A program made the translations under genes and the position numbers. The notes under the pieces were generated by a model. The model was not told where the DNA came from. It was given only the letters and a program-made list of their open reading frames with translations, and made no database searches. Shown here in pieces: positions 1-6,517 of a DNA stretch of 10,841 nt (positions within the stretch are counted from its first letter, which is position 1; every line of letters starts with the position of its first letter). The DNA is from Bacteroidales bacterium. Lineage in GTDB: Bacteria; Bacteroidota; Bacteroidia; Bacteroidales; WCHB1-69. The stretch is taken from NCBI GenBank assembly GCA_031266895.1, contig JAISAD010000163.1, positions 1 through 10,841 of the forward strand, written 5' to 3'.

Positions 1-116
1 AAAAAACGATATACAAGCATAAATATCAAGAAAAAGTTTTTAACTATTTATGGTAAATATGTAATGTGCAGTGATTTAATTGTTTTTGTTTTTGGTTGGT
101 TTGGTAGAGGAGATTA

Positions 117-130
117 AGAGCTAAAGCTCT
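117..130 (+). terminator. weak hairpin, possible plus-strand terminator
   Basis: AGAGCT and AGCTCT pair across a two-base AA spacer, and AACTTTTAATATTTT follows on the plus strand. The stem is short and the T-run is interrupted, so this is only a possible intrinsic terminator for a plus-strand gene left of the window. On the minus strand no T-run follows. Confidence 0.25.
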
Positions 131-240
131 AACTTTTAATATTTTACATCAATAATTTCTTGTTTTTTTTCGGCTATAAATTTTGGTTATTATTCGATTT
201 ATGTTTTAACAGGCGCAAAAATAGTGAAAAGATTGAAATT

Positions 241-269
241 ATGAACCTATTCTGCAATTGTTGGTTCAT
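241..269. repeat. 7-bp inverted repeat downstream of the barrel gene
   Basis: ATGAACC (241-247) and GGTTCAT (263-269) can pair with a 15-base loop. It lies about 95 bases past the stop codon of the minus-strand gene ending at 364 and could be an mRNA 3'-end hairpin. The bases following it on the minus strand (AATTTC) are a poor T-run, so a terminator role is unproven. Confidence 0.3.
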
Positions 270-363
270 TTTTAGGCAGTGCTTCAAAAAGTGTGATACT
301 ATAATAACTTGGCAGTCAGAGAATTTTTCTTGTCTTTACAGGCTAAAAAATCATTGTTTTATC

Positions 364-2421
364 TTAAAACTTAAAGCGAACCTGTACTTTCACATCGGTT
401 TTATGGTTGCGGTTGATAAGGTCAAGACCTGAACCAATAGTTTCCCTGTTGAGATAGCGGGTTTGCGAAAGTCGCAGCCAAATCGTGAAAAAGCGATAAT
501 TATAGCGCAGCATCAAACAGGCTCGCCACCCCTGATAGTAGTAGCCCTGTATGGTAAAAGCATAGTAGAGGTCGTGCTCATAGGCATAAATCCGCTCTTC
601 GTAGCTGTCGGTATTAAAATAAGCGATGCGGGCATGCAGCTGCAAATTGACTTTCGGCCACGAAAGGGCGATATCCTGAAAGAGCAGATGCCCGAATTTT
701 TTGTATCCGGCAGGTGGCGCATGGTTGGCTGCAAAGTTGACTTCGGTGTGCAGCGACAGGTAGGGCAGGGGAGTGAGCACAAAGGCCATCCTGGCCTTAT
801 GCCGGTTGAAGTTTACAATTTCGTGCCAGTAGGGATTGTTACCCCCGTTTTGCGCTTTGTTTTTGTAGGCATAGCGTACTGTAAAGCGACAGTTCCGACT
901 GATTTCGAGAGAAAGGCGCATTCCGAAATCAGAGCCAACAGCAGGCTTATCGGTGCGATAGCGCAGCCATGTGAAACGGTATAAGTCGCTGAAAAGCTGG
1001 CACTCCATTTTAGGCCCCAGCACTATATCGGTGGTCAGATAGAGGCCTGTTTCGCCGCTGTTTGTTCCGTTTTCCCCGAAAGCCCTGCCCTGCAGTGCAA
1101 TATAGCCGCGATGATAGTAGCGCCAAAGTGCACCCACTTTCACAAGAGGAGACAGGTTTATGCTCATGCCCTGCAACAGGGCAGGGTAGCCATGGTTGCC
1201 AACAGCCGCCTCGCCAAAAAGAATGCATTTTCGGATAAAAACCTGATAGTCAATCGAAACATTGAAATGATTGATTCCATTGAAATTATATTTTCTGTAC
1301 AATGCATCGGGAACAGCTATCGACTGAGCGAAAAGGGTGTGTACGGCTTGCAGACTCAGGCGAAAGATGCGCTGTTGCATCCGCAAGCTTGCCCCGTAAG
1401 TATGGCTCAGCAAAGCATGTTTTTTTGCTGCTTCAGAGGCGGTGCGGTGCAGTCCGCCTGCGGCCAGTGCTCCTTCAAACACTATTTCACCATCAGGCAA
1501 ACTGTCCTGACGGCCGTCAAACTGTCGAAATCCATAAAAGAGCACAGCGCTGTACTGAGCATTGCCAATATGGAGTGCTGCCCCCCGCAAGGCATCGCTT
1601 TCGTTCAGGGTTGCCGCAGGCTGAATAGACGAAGGCATTTTGCGAATGGCGGCACTCCCGCTCCCCTTGCCGCCCAGCAGTCCGCTTCCCATAATGAGAC
1701 CCTGGCCAAAACTAAGCCTGTAATCGCCTGCCAGCAGGCATTTTATTACGCTTATATTTTTTATGCCCAGATAAAAAGCGTAGTGGTCGAAACCCCATTT
1801 TTGCGCTCCCTTAAAAAAGGGTTCTCCGCTGTCTTTTTCGCCCGAAAGGCCTATTATAAGATTGGGGGCACGATAGCTGTATTTAAATGCCAGTTGTGGA
1901 GGCGACCCCAAATAGCGGTTTTCCTTGGATTTGTCGAACCCGGCTCGCTTCTCCAGCACCTGAGCATATCGCAGCAGCAAGGTCGAAGCCCCTTTTCTAA
2001 AAAAATGGTGCAACCCGCTCTTTTTCTCTCGACGATTGCTGATATATAGCCTGTTGCTTAACCGTAGCAAATCGGCATGAGTAAAGCCCTCCACCGCAGC
2101 AAGCTCGTACAGCGACACCAGTTTTCCATATTTTTCGATATACAGTTGCAGCTGATAATATTGATATTCGGATAATTGCAGCTTTCCAACAGCCTCTTCC
2201 TGCGTAAGGCTATTGATCTCAAAGCGATTTTCATCTGTCTCCAGCAGCGCCTCCAAAGCATCGGCCACATCACTTTCCGAAACGGAATTTTCGGTTGCAT
2301 TCTCTAATTGCATAATAATGGGGTCAATCCAGTTTTGAATACTGTCCATTTGTGCACTCACGCTATTTATCATGCTAAGAAATAGTGGGATAAAGTATAA
2401 AATAGGCCTGTGTATGTTCAT
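364..2421 (-). CDS. secreted helix-hairpin-helix protein with predicted outer-membrane beta-barrel
   Basis: Predicted protein of 685 residues. I start it at the ATG at 2421 because residues 1-23 then form a clean signal peptide ending SVSA; an in-frame ATG 12 codons upstream would overlap the preceding gene and put a charged segment before the signal. Residues about 66-126 resemble a helix-hairpin-helix of the ComEA type (an EINSLTQEEA start, then a KYG-x-LVS-x-YEL segment and a second helix pair). From about residue 140 to the end the chain is rich in alternating aromatic/hydrophobic strands and ends in Phe (RFKF), as in outer-membrane barrels. Proteins with this layout occur widely in Bacteroidota and are often annotated only as helix-hairpin-helix proteins; the function is unknown, and DNA binding should not be assumed for a barrel-anchored domain. 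It follows the small barrel gene by 5 bases, so the two are probably co-expressed. Confidence 0.85.
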   Translation of the reverse strand: MNIHRPILYFIPLFLSMINSVSAQMDSIQNWIDPIIMQLENATENSVSESDVADALEALLETDENRFEINSLTQEEAVGKLQLSEYQYYQLQLYIEKYGKLVSLYELAAVEGFTHADLLRLSNRLYISNRREKKSGLHHFFRKGASTLLLRYAQVLEKRAGFDKSKENRYLGSPPQLAFKYSYRAPNLIIGLSGEKDSGEPFFKGAQKWGFDHYAFYLGIKNISVIKCLLAGDYRLSFGQGLIMGSGLLGGKGSGSAAIRKMPSSIQPAATLNESDALRGAALHIGNAQYSAVLFYGFRQFDGRQDSLPDGEIVFEGALAAGGLHRTASEAAKKHALLSHTYGASLRMQQRIFRLSLQAVHTLFAQSIAVPDALYRKYNFNGINHFNVSIDYQVFIRKCILFGEAAVGNHGYPALLQGMSINLSPLVKVGALWRYYHRGYIALQGRAFGENGTNSGETGLYLTTDIVLGPKMECQLFSDLYRFTWLRYRTDKPAVGSDFGMRLSLEISRNCRFTVRYAYKNKAQNGGNNPYWHEIVNFNRHKARMAFVLTPLPYLSLHTEVNFAANHAPPAGYKKFGHLLFQDIALSWPKVNLQLHARIAYFNTDSYEERIYAYEHDLYYAFTIQGYYYQGWRACLMLRYNYRFFTIWLRLSQTRYLNRETIGSGLDLINRNHKTDVKVQVRFKF

Positions 2422-2426
2422 GGCTT

Positions 2427-3242
2427 TTATTTTTTTATCCGCTCTGATTTGTTCCACAGAAAAATGGCAGTAAATTCCGAAGAGATTCCCAGTCGCCAGT
2501 CGTAAGCGGTGTGCAACTGTATGATAAACTGTTTCATTGTCAGGCCTGCTGATAAGGAAGTGTGGTGCAGTGACACAGCGAAGCTGAGATGCAGCGCCTG
2601 AATCTGTTGCATCAGTTGCAGCGAAAGATTAAAGCTGCCATTCAATATGTATTCCATATTTGCGGTTACCAGTGTTTTATCTCCTGCCTTATAGTAAAAG
2701 TCGGCTAAAAAACGCATTGGCAGAGGCACATCTCCGGTAATGCCGTATTTGAGATATGCCGGATTGGACACCTGCACCGCCAGCCCCATTTTGGGTGTAA
2801 TGGCGGCTTGAAACGACATGTCAAATGAGAGCGAGTGTACAGACGGATAGCGTTCGGCATGGTGTAAAATGTAGTAAAAGCGGGTGGCTATGGCTAACTT
2901 TTGAGCGAACAGTTTGGCATAACCGGTCGAAAATTGCATGGTTCCATATTGTGAAATGCCTTCGTGCGCAACGGAAAGGAGAAAACGATTACTTTTATAT
3001 GCCCATTGCGCCGTTAGCTGTTCGCTCATCAATTCTTTCAGCAGAAAGTCGTTGCGCACGCCGGCAGCTATAAAGCTTTGATTGGCAAATGCCTGCTGTG
3101 CGTCATTGTTTTGCTGTAAAAAGTAGAGCGAAATAAGAGGCATTTCGTTTCGCCATTTCCTTTTTTCCGGAAGATTTTCGGTATTTGCCAGCGGCATTTT
3201 TACTGCCAGAAGCAGTAGCAGCCATAACATTGGGGTTTTCAT
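2427..3242 (-). CDS. small predicted outer-membrane beta-barrel protein, function unknown
   Basis: Predicted protein of 271 residues with an N-terminal hydrophobic segment (MKTPMLWLLLLLAVKMPLA) that reads as a signal peptide. The rest has short amphipathic strands rich in Tyr/Phe/Leu with Gly/Asn turns, and an early AFANQSFIAAG segment faintly like the N-terminal turn of PorV/PorQ-type barrels. I cannot name a family. It is the first gene of a two-gene unit: the stop is 5 bases upstream of the helix-hairpin-helix barrel gene, and a TAnnTTTG element sits 35 bases upstream of its ATG. This tight pairing suggests the two proteins act together in the outer membrane. The coding assignment is firm; the localisation is inferred from composition only. 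Confidence 0.75.
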   Translation of the reverse strand: MKTPMLWLLLLLAVKMPLANTENLPEKRKWRNEMPLISLYFLQQNNDAQQAFANQSFIAAGVRNDFLLKELMSEQLTAQWAYKSNRFLLSVAHEGISQYGTMQFSTGYAKLFAQKLAIATRFYYILHHAERYPSVHSLSFDMSFQAAITPKMGLAVQVSNPAYLKYGITGDVPLPMRFLADFYYKAGDKTLVTANMEYILNGSFNLSLQLMQQIQALHLSFAVSLHHTSLSAGLTMKQFIIQLHTAYDWRLGISSEFTAIFLWNKSERIKK

Positions 3243-3277
3243 ATCTTTTGCAGTTTAACAAATAATTATTTTGCCTG

Positions 3278-3285
3278 CAAATATA
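3278..3285 (-). promoter_or_regulatory. -7 promoter element (TATATTTG) for the two-gene barrel operon
   Basis: On the minus strand these bases read TATATTTG, an exact match to the Bacteroidota -7 consensus TAnnTTTG, located 35 bases before the ATG at 3242. I see no convincing -33 TTTG at the usual distance upstream. Transcription would begin roughly at 3268-3272, giving a leader of about 25-30 bases. Confidence 0.5.
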
Positions 3286-3335
3286 CTGCTTTTTATTTTA
3301 TTGACATAATATTTGGAAATAATTGCGTTCTGCTG

Positions 3336-4493
3336 TCAGCTTAGCTTAGCTTTATAATCCTCATAACTGCCCGGTTGCGATAAAAGCAGAAATTCCTGTT
3401 CCCGGGTTATCAGGCCGATGGCAGGATGTTTTACCCCGTTGAAAAAGGTGGTTTTTACCATAGTATAGTGTATCATGTCGTCAAAGATAATGCGATCGCC
3501 GATTTCGAGCGGCTCTGAGAATGCAAAATCGCCCATGCCGACAAAGTCGCCGGCCAGACACGAGCAGCCCCCCAGGCGATACACGTATTTGCTTTCCGGG
3601 GTGGGGCTGGTGGCGCCTAAAACGGCAGGCTTGTAAGGCATTTCCAGGCAGTCGGGCAGATGACACGAGAACGAAATGTTGAGCATGGCTATTTTAAGTC
3701 CCCTGTTTTCTATAATGTCTTCAACTGTGGAGACCAGCACGCCGGTTTGCCAGCCCACTGCCTCGCCCGGCTCCAAAATTATCTCTTCCAAATTGGGATA
3801 GCGGGTCTTAAATGCACGGAGCAGCGATATCAGATGCTCTATGTTGTAATCATTGCGGGTAATGTGATGTCCGCCGCCCATATTTACCCATTTGCACTCC
3901 TTAATCAGATGCCCGAAGCGTGCTTCAAAATGCTGCAGGCAATTCTCAAGCGCATAACTGTCGTTTTCGCAAAGGGAGTGAAAATGCAACCCCTCAATAC
4001 CGGGTGGCAGGTGCGGTGGCATGGCTTCAGATAAAATGCCTAACCGCGACCCTGGTTGTGCAGGATTGTACAGTTCGGTTTCAATTTCCGAATATTCGGG
4101 ATTGATGCGCAGACCCAAGCTCACTTTTTTAGGCGCAGCTTCAACACGCTCCTTAAAACGCACATATTGCGATAATGAATTGAAGGTAAGATGACTGCTA
4201 TAGAGCAGCATGGCATCAAATTCTTCTTCGAGATAGACGGGCGCATAAGTATGCGCTTCACATCGCATCTCTTCGGCAATGAGGCGTGCCTCGTGCAGCG
4301 AACCGGCCGCTCCTCCCGACAGGTAGCGTTTAATGAGGGGAAATGAGTGCCAAAAGGCAAACCCTTTCAGTGCACAGATAATTGATACGCCAGCCGCCTC
4401 GTCTTCCACCAGTTTTAAAATGCTTAAATTGGCCTCTAGCGCCTCTTCAAACATTATATAACAGGGCGATGGCGTGTTTTCAAAGATATTCAT
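3336..4493 (-). CDS. nspC: carboxynorspermidine decarboxylase
   Basis: PLP-dependent decarboxylase of the alanine-racemase-fold (fold III) family that converts carboxynorspermidine or carboxyspermidine to norspermidine or spermidine in the cytoplasm, the last step of the alternative bacterial polyamine route. With the ATG at 4493 it has 385 residues, close to the family's usual length. Visible hallmarks: the PLP lysine K43 in CALKGF, the HSLCE motif at 172-176, a Gly-rich GGGHH at 206-210, EPGEA at 241-245 (phosphate/substrate contacts), and CLAGD at 312-316 supplying the second-subunit catalytic Cys/Asp. A TTG two codons upstream is in frame, but the ATG is preceded by AGCAGG at about 7 bases and is the better start. 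It follows ychF by 30 bases, probably as the last gene of that operon. The partner carboxynorspermidine dehydrogenase is not in this window. Confidence 0.93.
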   Translation of the reverse strand: MNIFENTPSPCYIMFEEALEANLSILKLVEDEAAGVSIICALKGFAFWHSFPLIKRYLSGGAAGSLHEARLIAEEMRCEAHTYAPVYLEEEFDAMLLYSSHLTFNSLSQYVRFKERVEAAPKKVSLGLRINPEYSEIETELYNPAQPGSRLGILSEAMPPHLPPGIEGLHFHSLCENDSYALENCLQHFEARFGHLIKECKWVNMGGGHHITRNDYNIEHLISLLRAFKTRYPNLEEIILEPGEAVGWQTGVLVSTVEDIIENRGLKIAMLNISFSCHLPDCLEMPYKPAVLGATSPTPESKYVYRLGGCSCLAGDFVGMGDFAFSEPLEIGDRIIFDDMIHYTMVKTTFFNGVKHPAIGLITREQEFLLLSQPGSYEDYKAKLS

Positions 4494-4523
4494 AATCAAA
4501 CCTGCTTTTTACTTTAAATGAGG

Positions 4524-5621
4524 TTATACATTAAACCTGATGTGCAAAATATCACCATCCTGCACTTCGTAGCTTTTGCCCTCTACCGAAAGCTTGCCGG
4601 CCTCTTTGCACTTTAATTCCGAACCGCAGGTTACCAAATCCTGATACTTAATGACCTCTGCACGAATAAAACCCCGCTCCAGGTCGCTGTGGATAGTGCC
4701 GGCTGCCTGCGGGGCCAGCATGCCCCGCTTAATGGTCCATGCGCGGTTCTCTTTGCCACCCACTGTAAAAAAGGAGATGAGATTGAGCAGTTTGTAAGCT
4801 GCTCTAATCAGGCGGTTTACACCCGGTTCGGTCAGTCCGGCATCTTTCAAAAACTCCAGGCGGTCTTCTTCGCTTTCCAGTTCGGCTATTTCCGATTCTA
4901 TTTTACCGGCCACTGTCAGTATTTCATCCTTTTGAGAGTTCAGGTAATCAGCTACCTGCTGCACGTAAGCATTCCCCGACAGGGCATCCTTATCGTTCAC
5001 ATTGCAGACATAGAGCATCGGCTTTTCAGTCAGGAGCATCATATCGGCTACCACTTCACGTTCCTCATCGGTAACATCCAGGGTGCGTATATTCTGAAAA
5101 TTTTCAATGTGCTTCTTGTATTTCAGCAGTACTTCGAGATCATGCCTGGCAGTCTTGTCTCCCACCTTTGCCGCCTTTTCCACTTTGGCAATTTTGCGTT
5201 CTATTTGCTCCATGTCCTTGACCTGCAACTCAAAATCAACAATTTCGATGTCGCGCACGGGATCAACAGATCCTTCAATGTGCGGCAGGCTGGCATTATC
5301 AAAGCATCGCAACACGTGAACCAGCGCATCGCACTGGCGCACATCGCCCAGAAAACTGTTGCCGATTCCCTCGCCCTGACTTGACCCTTTGGCCAGGCCG
5401 GGAATATCTACCACATCCAGCGTGGCAAATACCAGTTTTTCGGCAGCAATGAAACTGTTGATATGGATAAGGCGCTCATCAGGCACGGCACAAACTCCAA
5501 TATTGGATTTACTGGTGCTGTATGCAAAATCGGTAATTGTCGCTTTAGTATTTGAAATACAATTAAACAGGGTGGTCTTTCCCGAATTGGTCAATCCCAC
5601 AATCCCACATTTCAATCCCAT
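4524..5621 (-). CDS. ychF: YchF/OLA1-family ATPase with a divergent P-loop
   Basis: Cytosolic Obg-related P-loop NTPase of 365 residues (E. coli YchF is about the same length), a ribosome-associated, redox/stress-linked ATPase in other bacteria. The G1 loop is residues 9-17 (GLTNSGKTT), G3 is DIPGLAKGSSQGEGIGN starting at 72, and the non-canonical G4 is NVND at 207-210. H114, the catalytic histidine described in E. coli YchF, is present in the equivalent position (LPHIEG). A coiled-coil segment spans about 133-175. The C-terminal TGS-type domain (AWTIKRGMLAPQAAGTIHSD onwards, to RFNV) is intact. G1 and the segment following it (FAYSTSKSNIG) depart from the usual GLPNVGKS and FxFCTIEPNxG, so this belongs to a divergent branch; all other hallmarks indicate a working protein. 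It follows the Nfu-like gene by 14 bases and precedes nspC by 30. Confidence 0.93.
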   Translation of the reverse strand: MGLKCGIVGLTNSGKTTLFNCISNTKATITDFAYSTSKSNIGVCAVPDERLIHINSFIAAEKLVFATLDVVDIPGLAKGSSQGEGIGNSFLGDVRQCDALVHVLRCFDNASLPHIEGSVDPVRDIEIVDFELQVKDMEQIERKIAKVEKAAKVGDKTARHDLEVLLKYKKHIENFQNIRTLDVTDEEREVVADMMLLTEKPMLYVCNVNDKDALSGNAYVQQVADYLNSQKDEILTVAGKIESEIAELESEEDRLEFLKDAGLTEPGVNRLIRAAYKLLNLISFFTVGGKENRAWTIKRGMLAPQAAGTIHSDLERGFIRAEVIKYQDLVTCGSELKCKEAGKLSVEGKSYEVQDGDILHIRFNV

Positions 5622-5635
5622 GGCAGTTGCTTTAT

Positions 5636-5881
5636 TTAAAATCCCAGCAATACATCTTCTACCGCCTTAATTTCAGGAAGATGCTCTTTGATTGTGCTTT
5701 CTATACCGTCTTTCAGTGTCATTTTAGCGTGCGGACAACTGCCACAAGCGCCCTGCAGTTTCACTTTTACTACATTATCCGGAGTCAATTCCACAAATTC
5801 CACATCACCGCCGTCATTCTGCAAATAGGGACGCAGCTGACTGATAATAGCTTGCACTTTTTTTTCTAATGTTATTTCCAT
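5636..5881 (-). CDS. Nfu-type (NifU C-terminal domain) Fe-S carrier protein
   Basis: A single-domain protein of 81 residues that matches the NifU C-terminal/Nfu domain over its whole length. Such proteins bind a [4Fe-4S] cluster between two subunits and pass it to target enzymes in the cytoplasm. Visible hallmarks are the LRPYLQNDGGDVEFVEL segment at 16-32 and the cluster-binding C46-G-S-C49 followed by PHA, then the conserved MTLKDGIE helix. It has no A-type or other extra domain, unlike longer NfuA proteins, and the short form is common in Bacteroidota. It appears to be the first gene of the nfu-ychF-nspC run, with a TAnnTTTG element 28 bases before its ATG. The leader is A-rich with no Shine-Dalgarno, as is usual in this phylum. 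Confidence 0.93.
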   Translation of the reverse strand: MEITLEKKVQAIISQLRPYLQNDGGDVEFVELTPDNVVKVKLQGACGSCPHAKMTLKDGIESTIKEHLPEIKAVEDVLLGF

Positions 5882-5908
5882 CTGACTTTATTTTTTTTAT
5901 AATGGCTG

Positions 5909-5916
5909 CAAAATTA
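5909..5916 (-). promoter_or_regulatory. -7 promoter element (TAATTTTG) upstream of the Nfu-like gene
   Basis: The minus strand reads TAATTTTG, an exact TAnnTTTG match, 28 bases before the ATG at 5881. I cannot find a clear -33 TTTG. It would drive the Nfu-like gene and probably ychF and nspC. The palindrome arrays begin about 105 bases further upstream. Confidence 0.5.
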
Positions 5917-6021
5917 CAGGATTTTTTTGAATTGGCAGTTTTAGTTGTTTTTCTCGCTGTTGCGTTCCTTGAGGGTTGCCTTATTGTACCCTGTCGGTTT
6001 CAGGGCTTTGCTTGCAGGGAG

Positions 6022-6130
6022 AAAAATGAGTAGCTACTTAAAAAAAATGAGTGGCTACTCGTTTGCAATTTAGTAGCTACTAAAAAAAAATAAGTAGCTA
6101 CTCATTTTACGGTGAGTAGCCACTCATTTT
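6022..6130. repeat. array A: five AGTAGCTACT-type palindromes at 21-22 base spacing
   Basis: Five palindromic cores are centred at 6033.5, 6054.5, 6076.5, 6097.5 and 6119.5, so spacing alternates 21, 22, 21, 22. Unit 1 is AGTAGCTACT (6029-6038), unit 2 GAGTGGCTACTC (6049-6060), unit 3 TAGTAGCTACTA within a 16-base perfect palindrome (6069-6084), unit 4 AGTAGCTACT (6093-6102), unit 5 GAGTAGCCACTC (6114-6125). Unit 1 with its flank (6023-6040) is the exact reverse complement of unit 4 (6091-6108), and unit 2 (6044-6060) of unit 5 (6114-6130). Spacers contain A or T runs of up to nine bases. The alternating 21/22 period excludes a translated repeat. Confidence 0.93.
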
Positions 6131-6228
6131 TGCCTGCAGAAAATCAGGCATTACAAGGCCTGTTTTCCTGTTGTGTACAGGGCTTGCATAATAGCTAAAT
6201 CTTCTGCTGAAAGATGTTCTCCAATTGG

Positions 6229-6343
6229 CTGCGCAGGAAAAAAAATTAGCTGCGCAGAAAATCTTCAACGGCTGCGCAGGAAATCTTTAACGGCTGCGCA
6301 GAAAAAAAAATTAACTGCGCAGGAAAAAAATTTTGCTGCGCAG
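6229..6343. repeat. array B: six CTGCGCAG palindromes at 21-22 base spacing
   Basis: Six exact copies of the 8-base palindrome CTGCGCAG start at 6229, 6250, 6272, 6294, 6315 and 6336, giving spacings of 21, 22, 22, 21 and 21. Spacers of 13-14 bases are A-rich; two of them (6258-6271 and 6280-6293) share an AAATCTT-AACGG pattern, pointing to unit duplication. The core is unlike that of array A, only about 100 bases away, while the period is the same. Four-base arms without a loop make poor RNA hairpins, so a double-stranded DNA role (protein binding, bending) or pairing between units seems more likely than single hairpins. Confidence 0.95.
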
Positions 6344-6517
6344 CCATTTTGGATTGCTTCATTATTTAGTGAATTTAGCCCCTTTTAGCACCGCCTGCGT
6401 GTCGGCAGGGCTTACCACAGCACCGCACTGTGCCATCTCTTTGCCCAGGGGGCTTTGAGGTCTGTGTTGCCTGTGCTTTTGGTGGCAGCATACTATTTTG
6501 AGAAATATTGTATGTGC

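Larger units (their letters stand above)
1..363. other. AT-rich stretch without a convincing gene
   Basis: This stretch lies beyond the stop of the helix-hairpin-helix barrel gene. It is strongly AT-rich and contains only one short plus-strand open frame (from 160, running antisense into the neighbouring gene), whose Cys/Phe-rich translation resembles no protein family and has no start context. It holds two small inverted repeats, listed separately. I see no RNA gene. It probably contains the 3' untranslated region of the minus-strand operon and perhaps the end of a unit that lies left of the window. Confidence 0.6.
5882..6517. other. 636-base non-coding gap holding two palindrome arrays
   Basis: The gap lies between the 3' end of the small membrane-protein gene and the 5' end of the Nfu-like gene. 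It contains the promoter element at 5909-5916, array A (6022-6130) and array B (6229-6343). Between the arrays are smaller inverted repeats: TGCCTG/CAGGCA at 6131-6150, whose centre lies another 21 bases on from the last unit of array A, and CCTGT/ACAGG at 6167-6181. CCAATTGG at 6221-6228 abuts the first unit of array B. The remainder (6344-6517) shows no gene, RNA or repeat that I can support. Confidence 0.7.

Noticed and set aside
160..432. Plus-strand open frame of 90 codons at the left end
   Set aside because: AT-rich, Cys/Phe/Lys-heavy translation, no start context, and its 3' end overlaps the minus-strand barrel gene.
1111..2049. Long plus-strand open frame of 312 codons
   Set aside because: It is antisense to the helix-hairpin-helix barrel gene, whose signal peptide and domain structure are convincing; the plus-strand translation shows no recognisable domain.
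4689..5384. Plus-strand open frame of 231 codons
   Set aside because: It is the antisense shadow of ychF, which is unmistakable on the other strand.
6204..6211. CTGCTGAA as a degenerate additional unit of array B
   Set aside because: Its centre is 25 bases from the first true unit, outside the 21-22 base period, and it is not palindromic.
6022..6343. CRISPR array
   Set aside because: The repeated cores are 8-12 bases and palindromic, with spacers of only 9-14 A-rich bases; there are no cas genes, and repeat and spacer lengths are far below CRISPR norms.
6173..6388. Plus-strand open frame of 71 codons across array B
   Set aside because: Its Ala-Ala-Gln-like repeats are simply CTGCGCAG read in frame; spacing varies between 21 and 22 bases, so the reading frame is not kept between units, and there is no protein-like composition or start signal.
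6485..6517. Imperfect inverted repeat (AGCATAC with GTATGTGCT) just after the small membrane-protein gene, as terminator
   Set aside because: The arms need a bulge and no T-run follows on the minus strand, so it cannot be supported as an intrinsic terminator.
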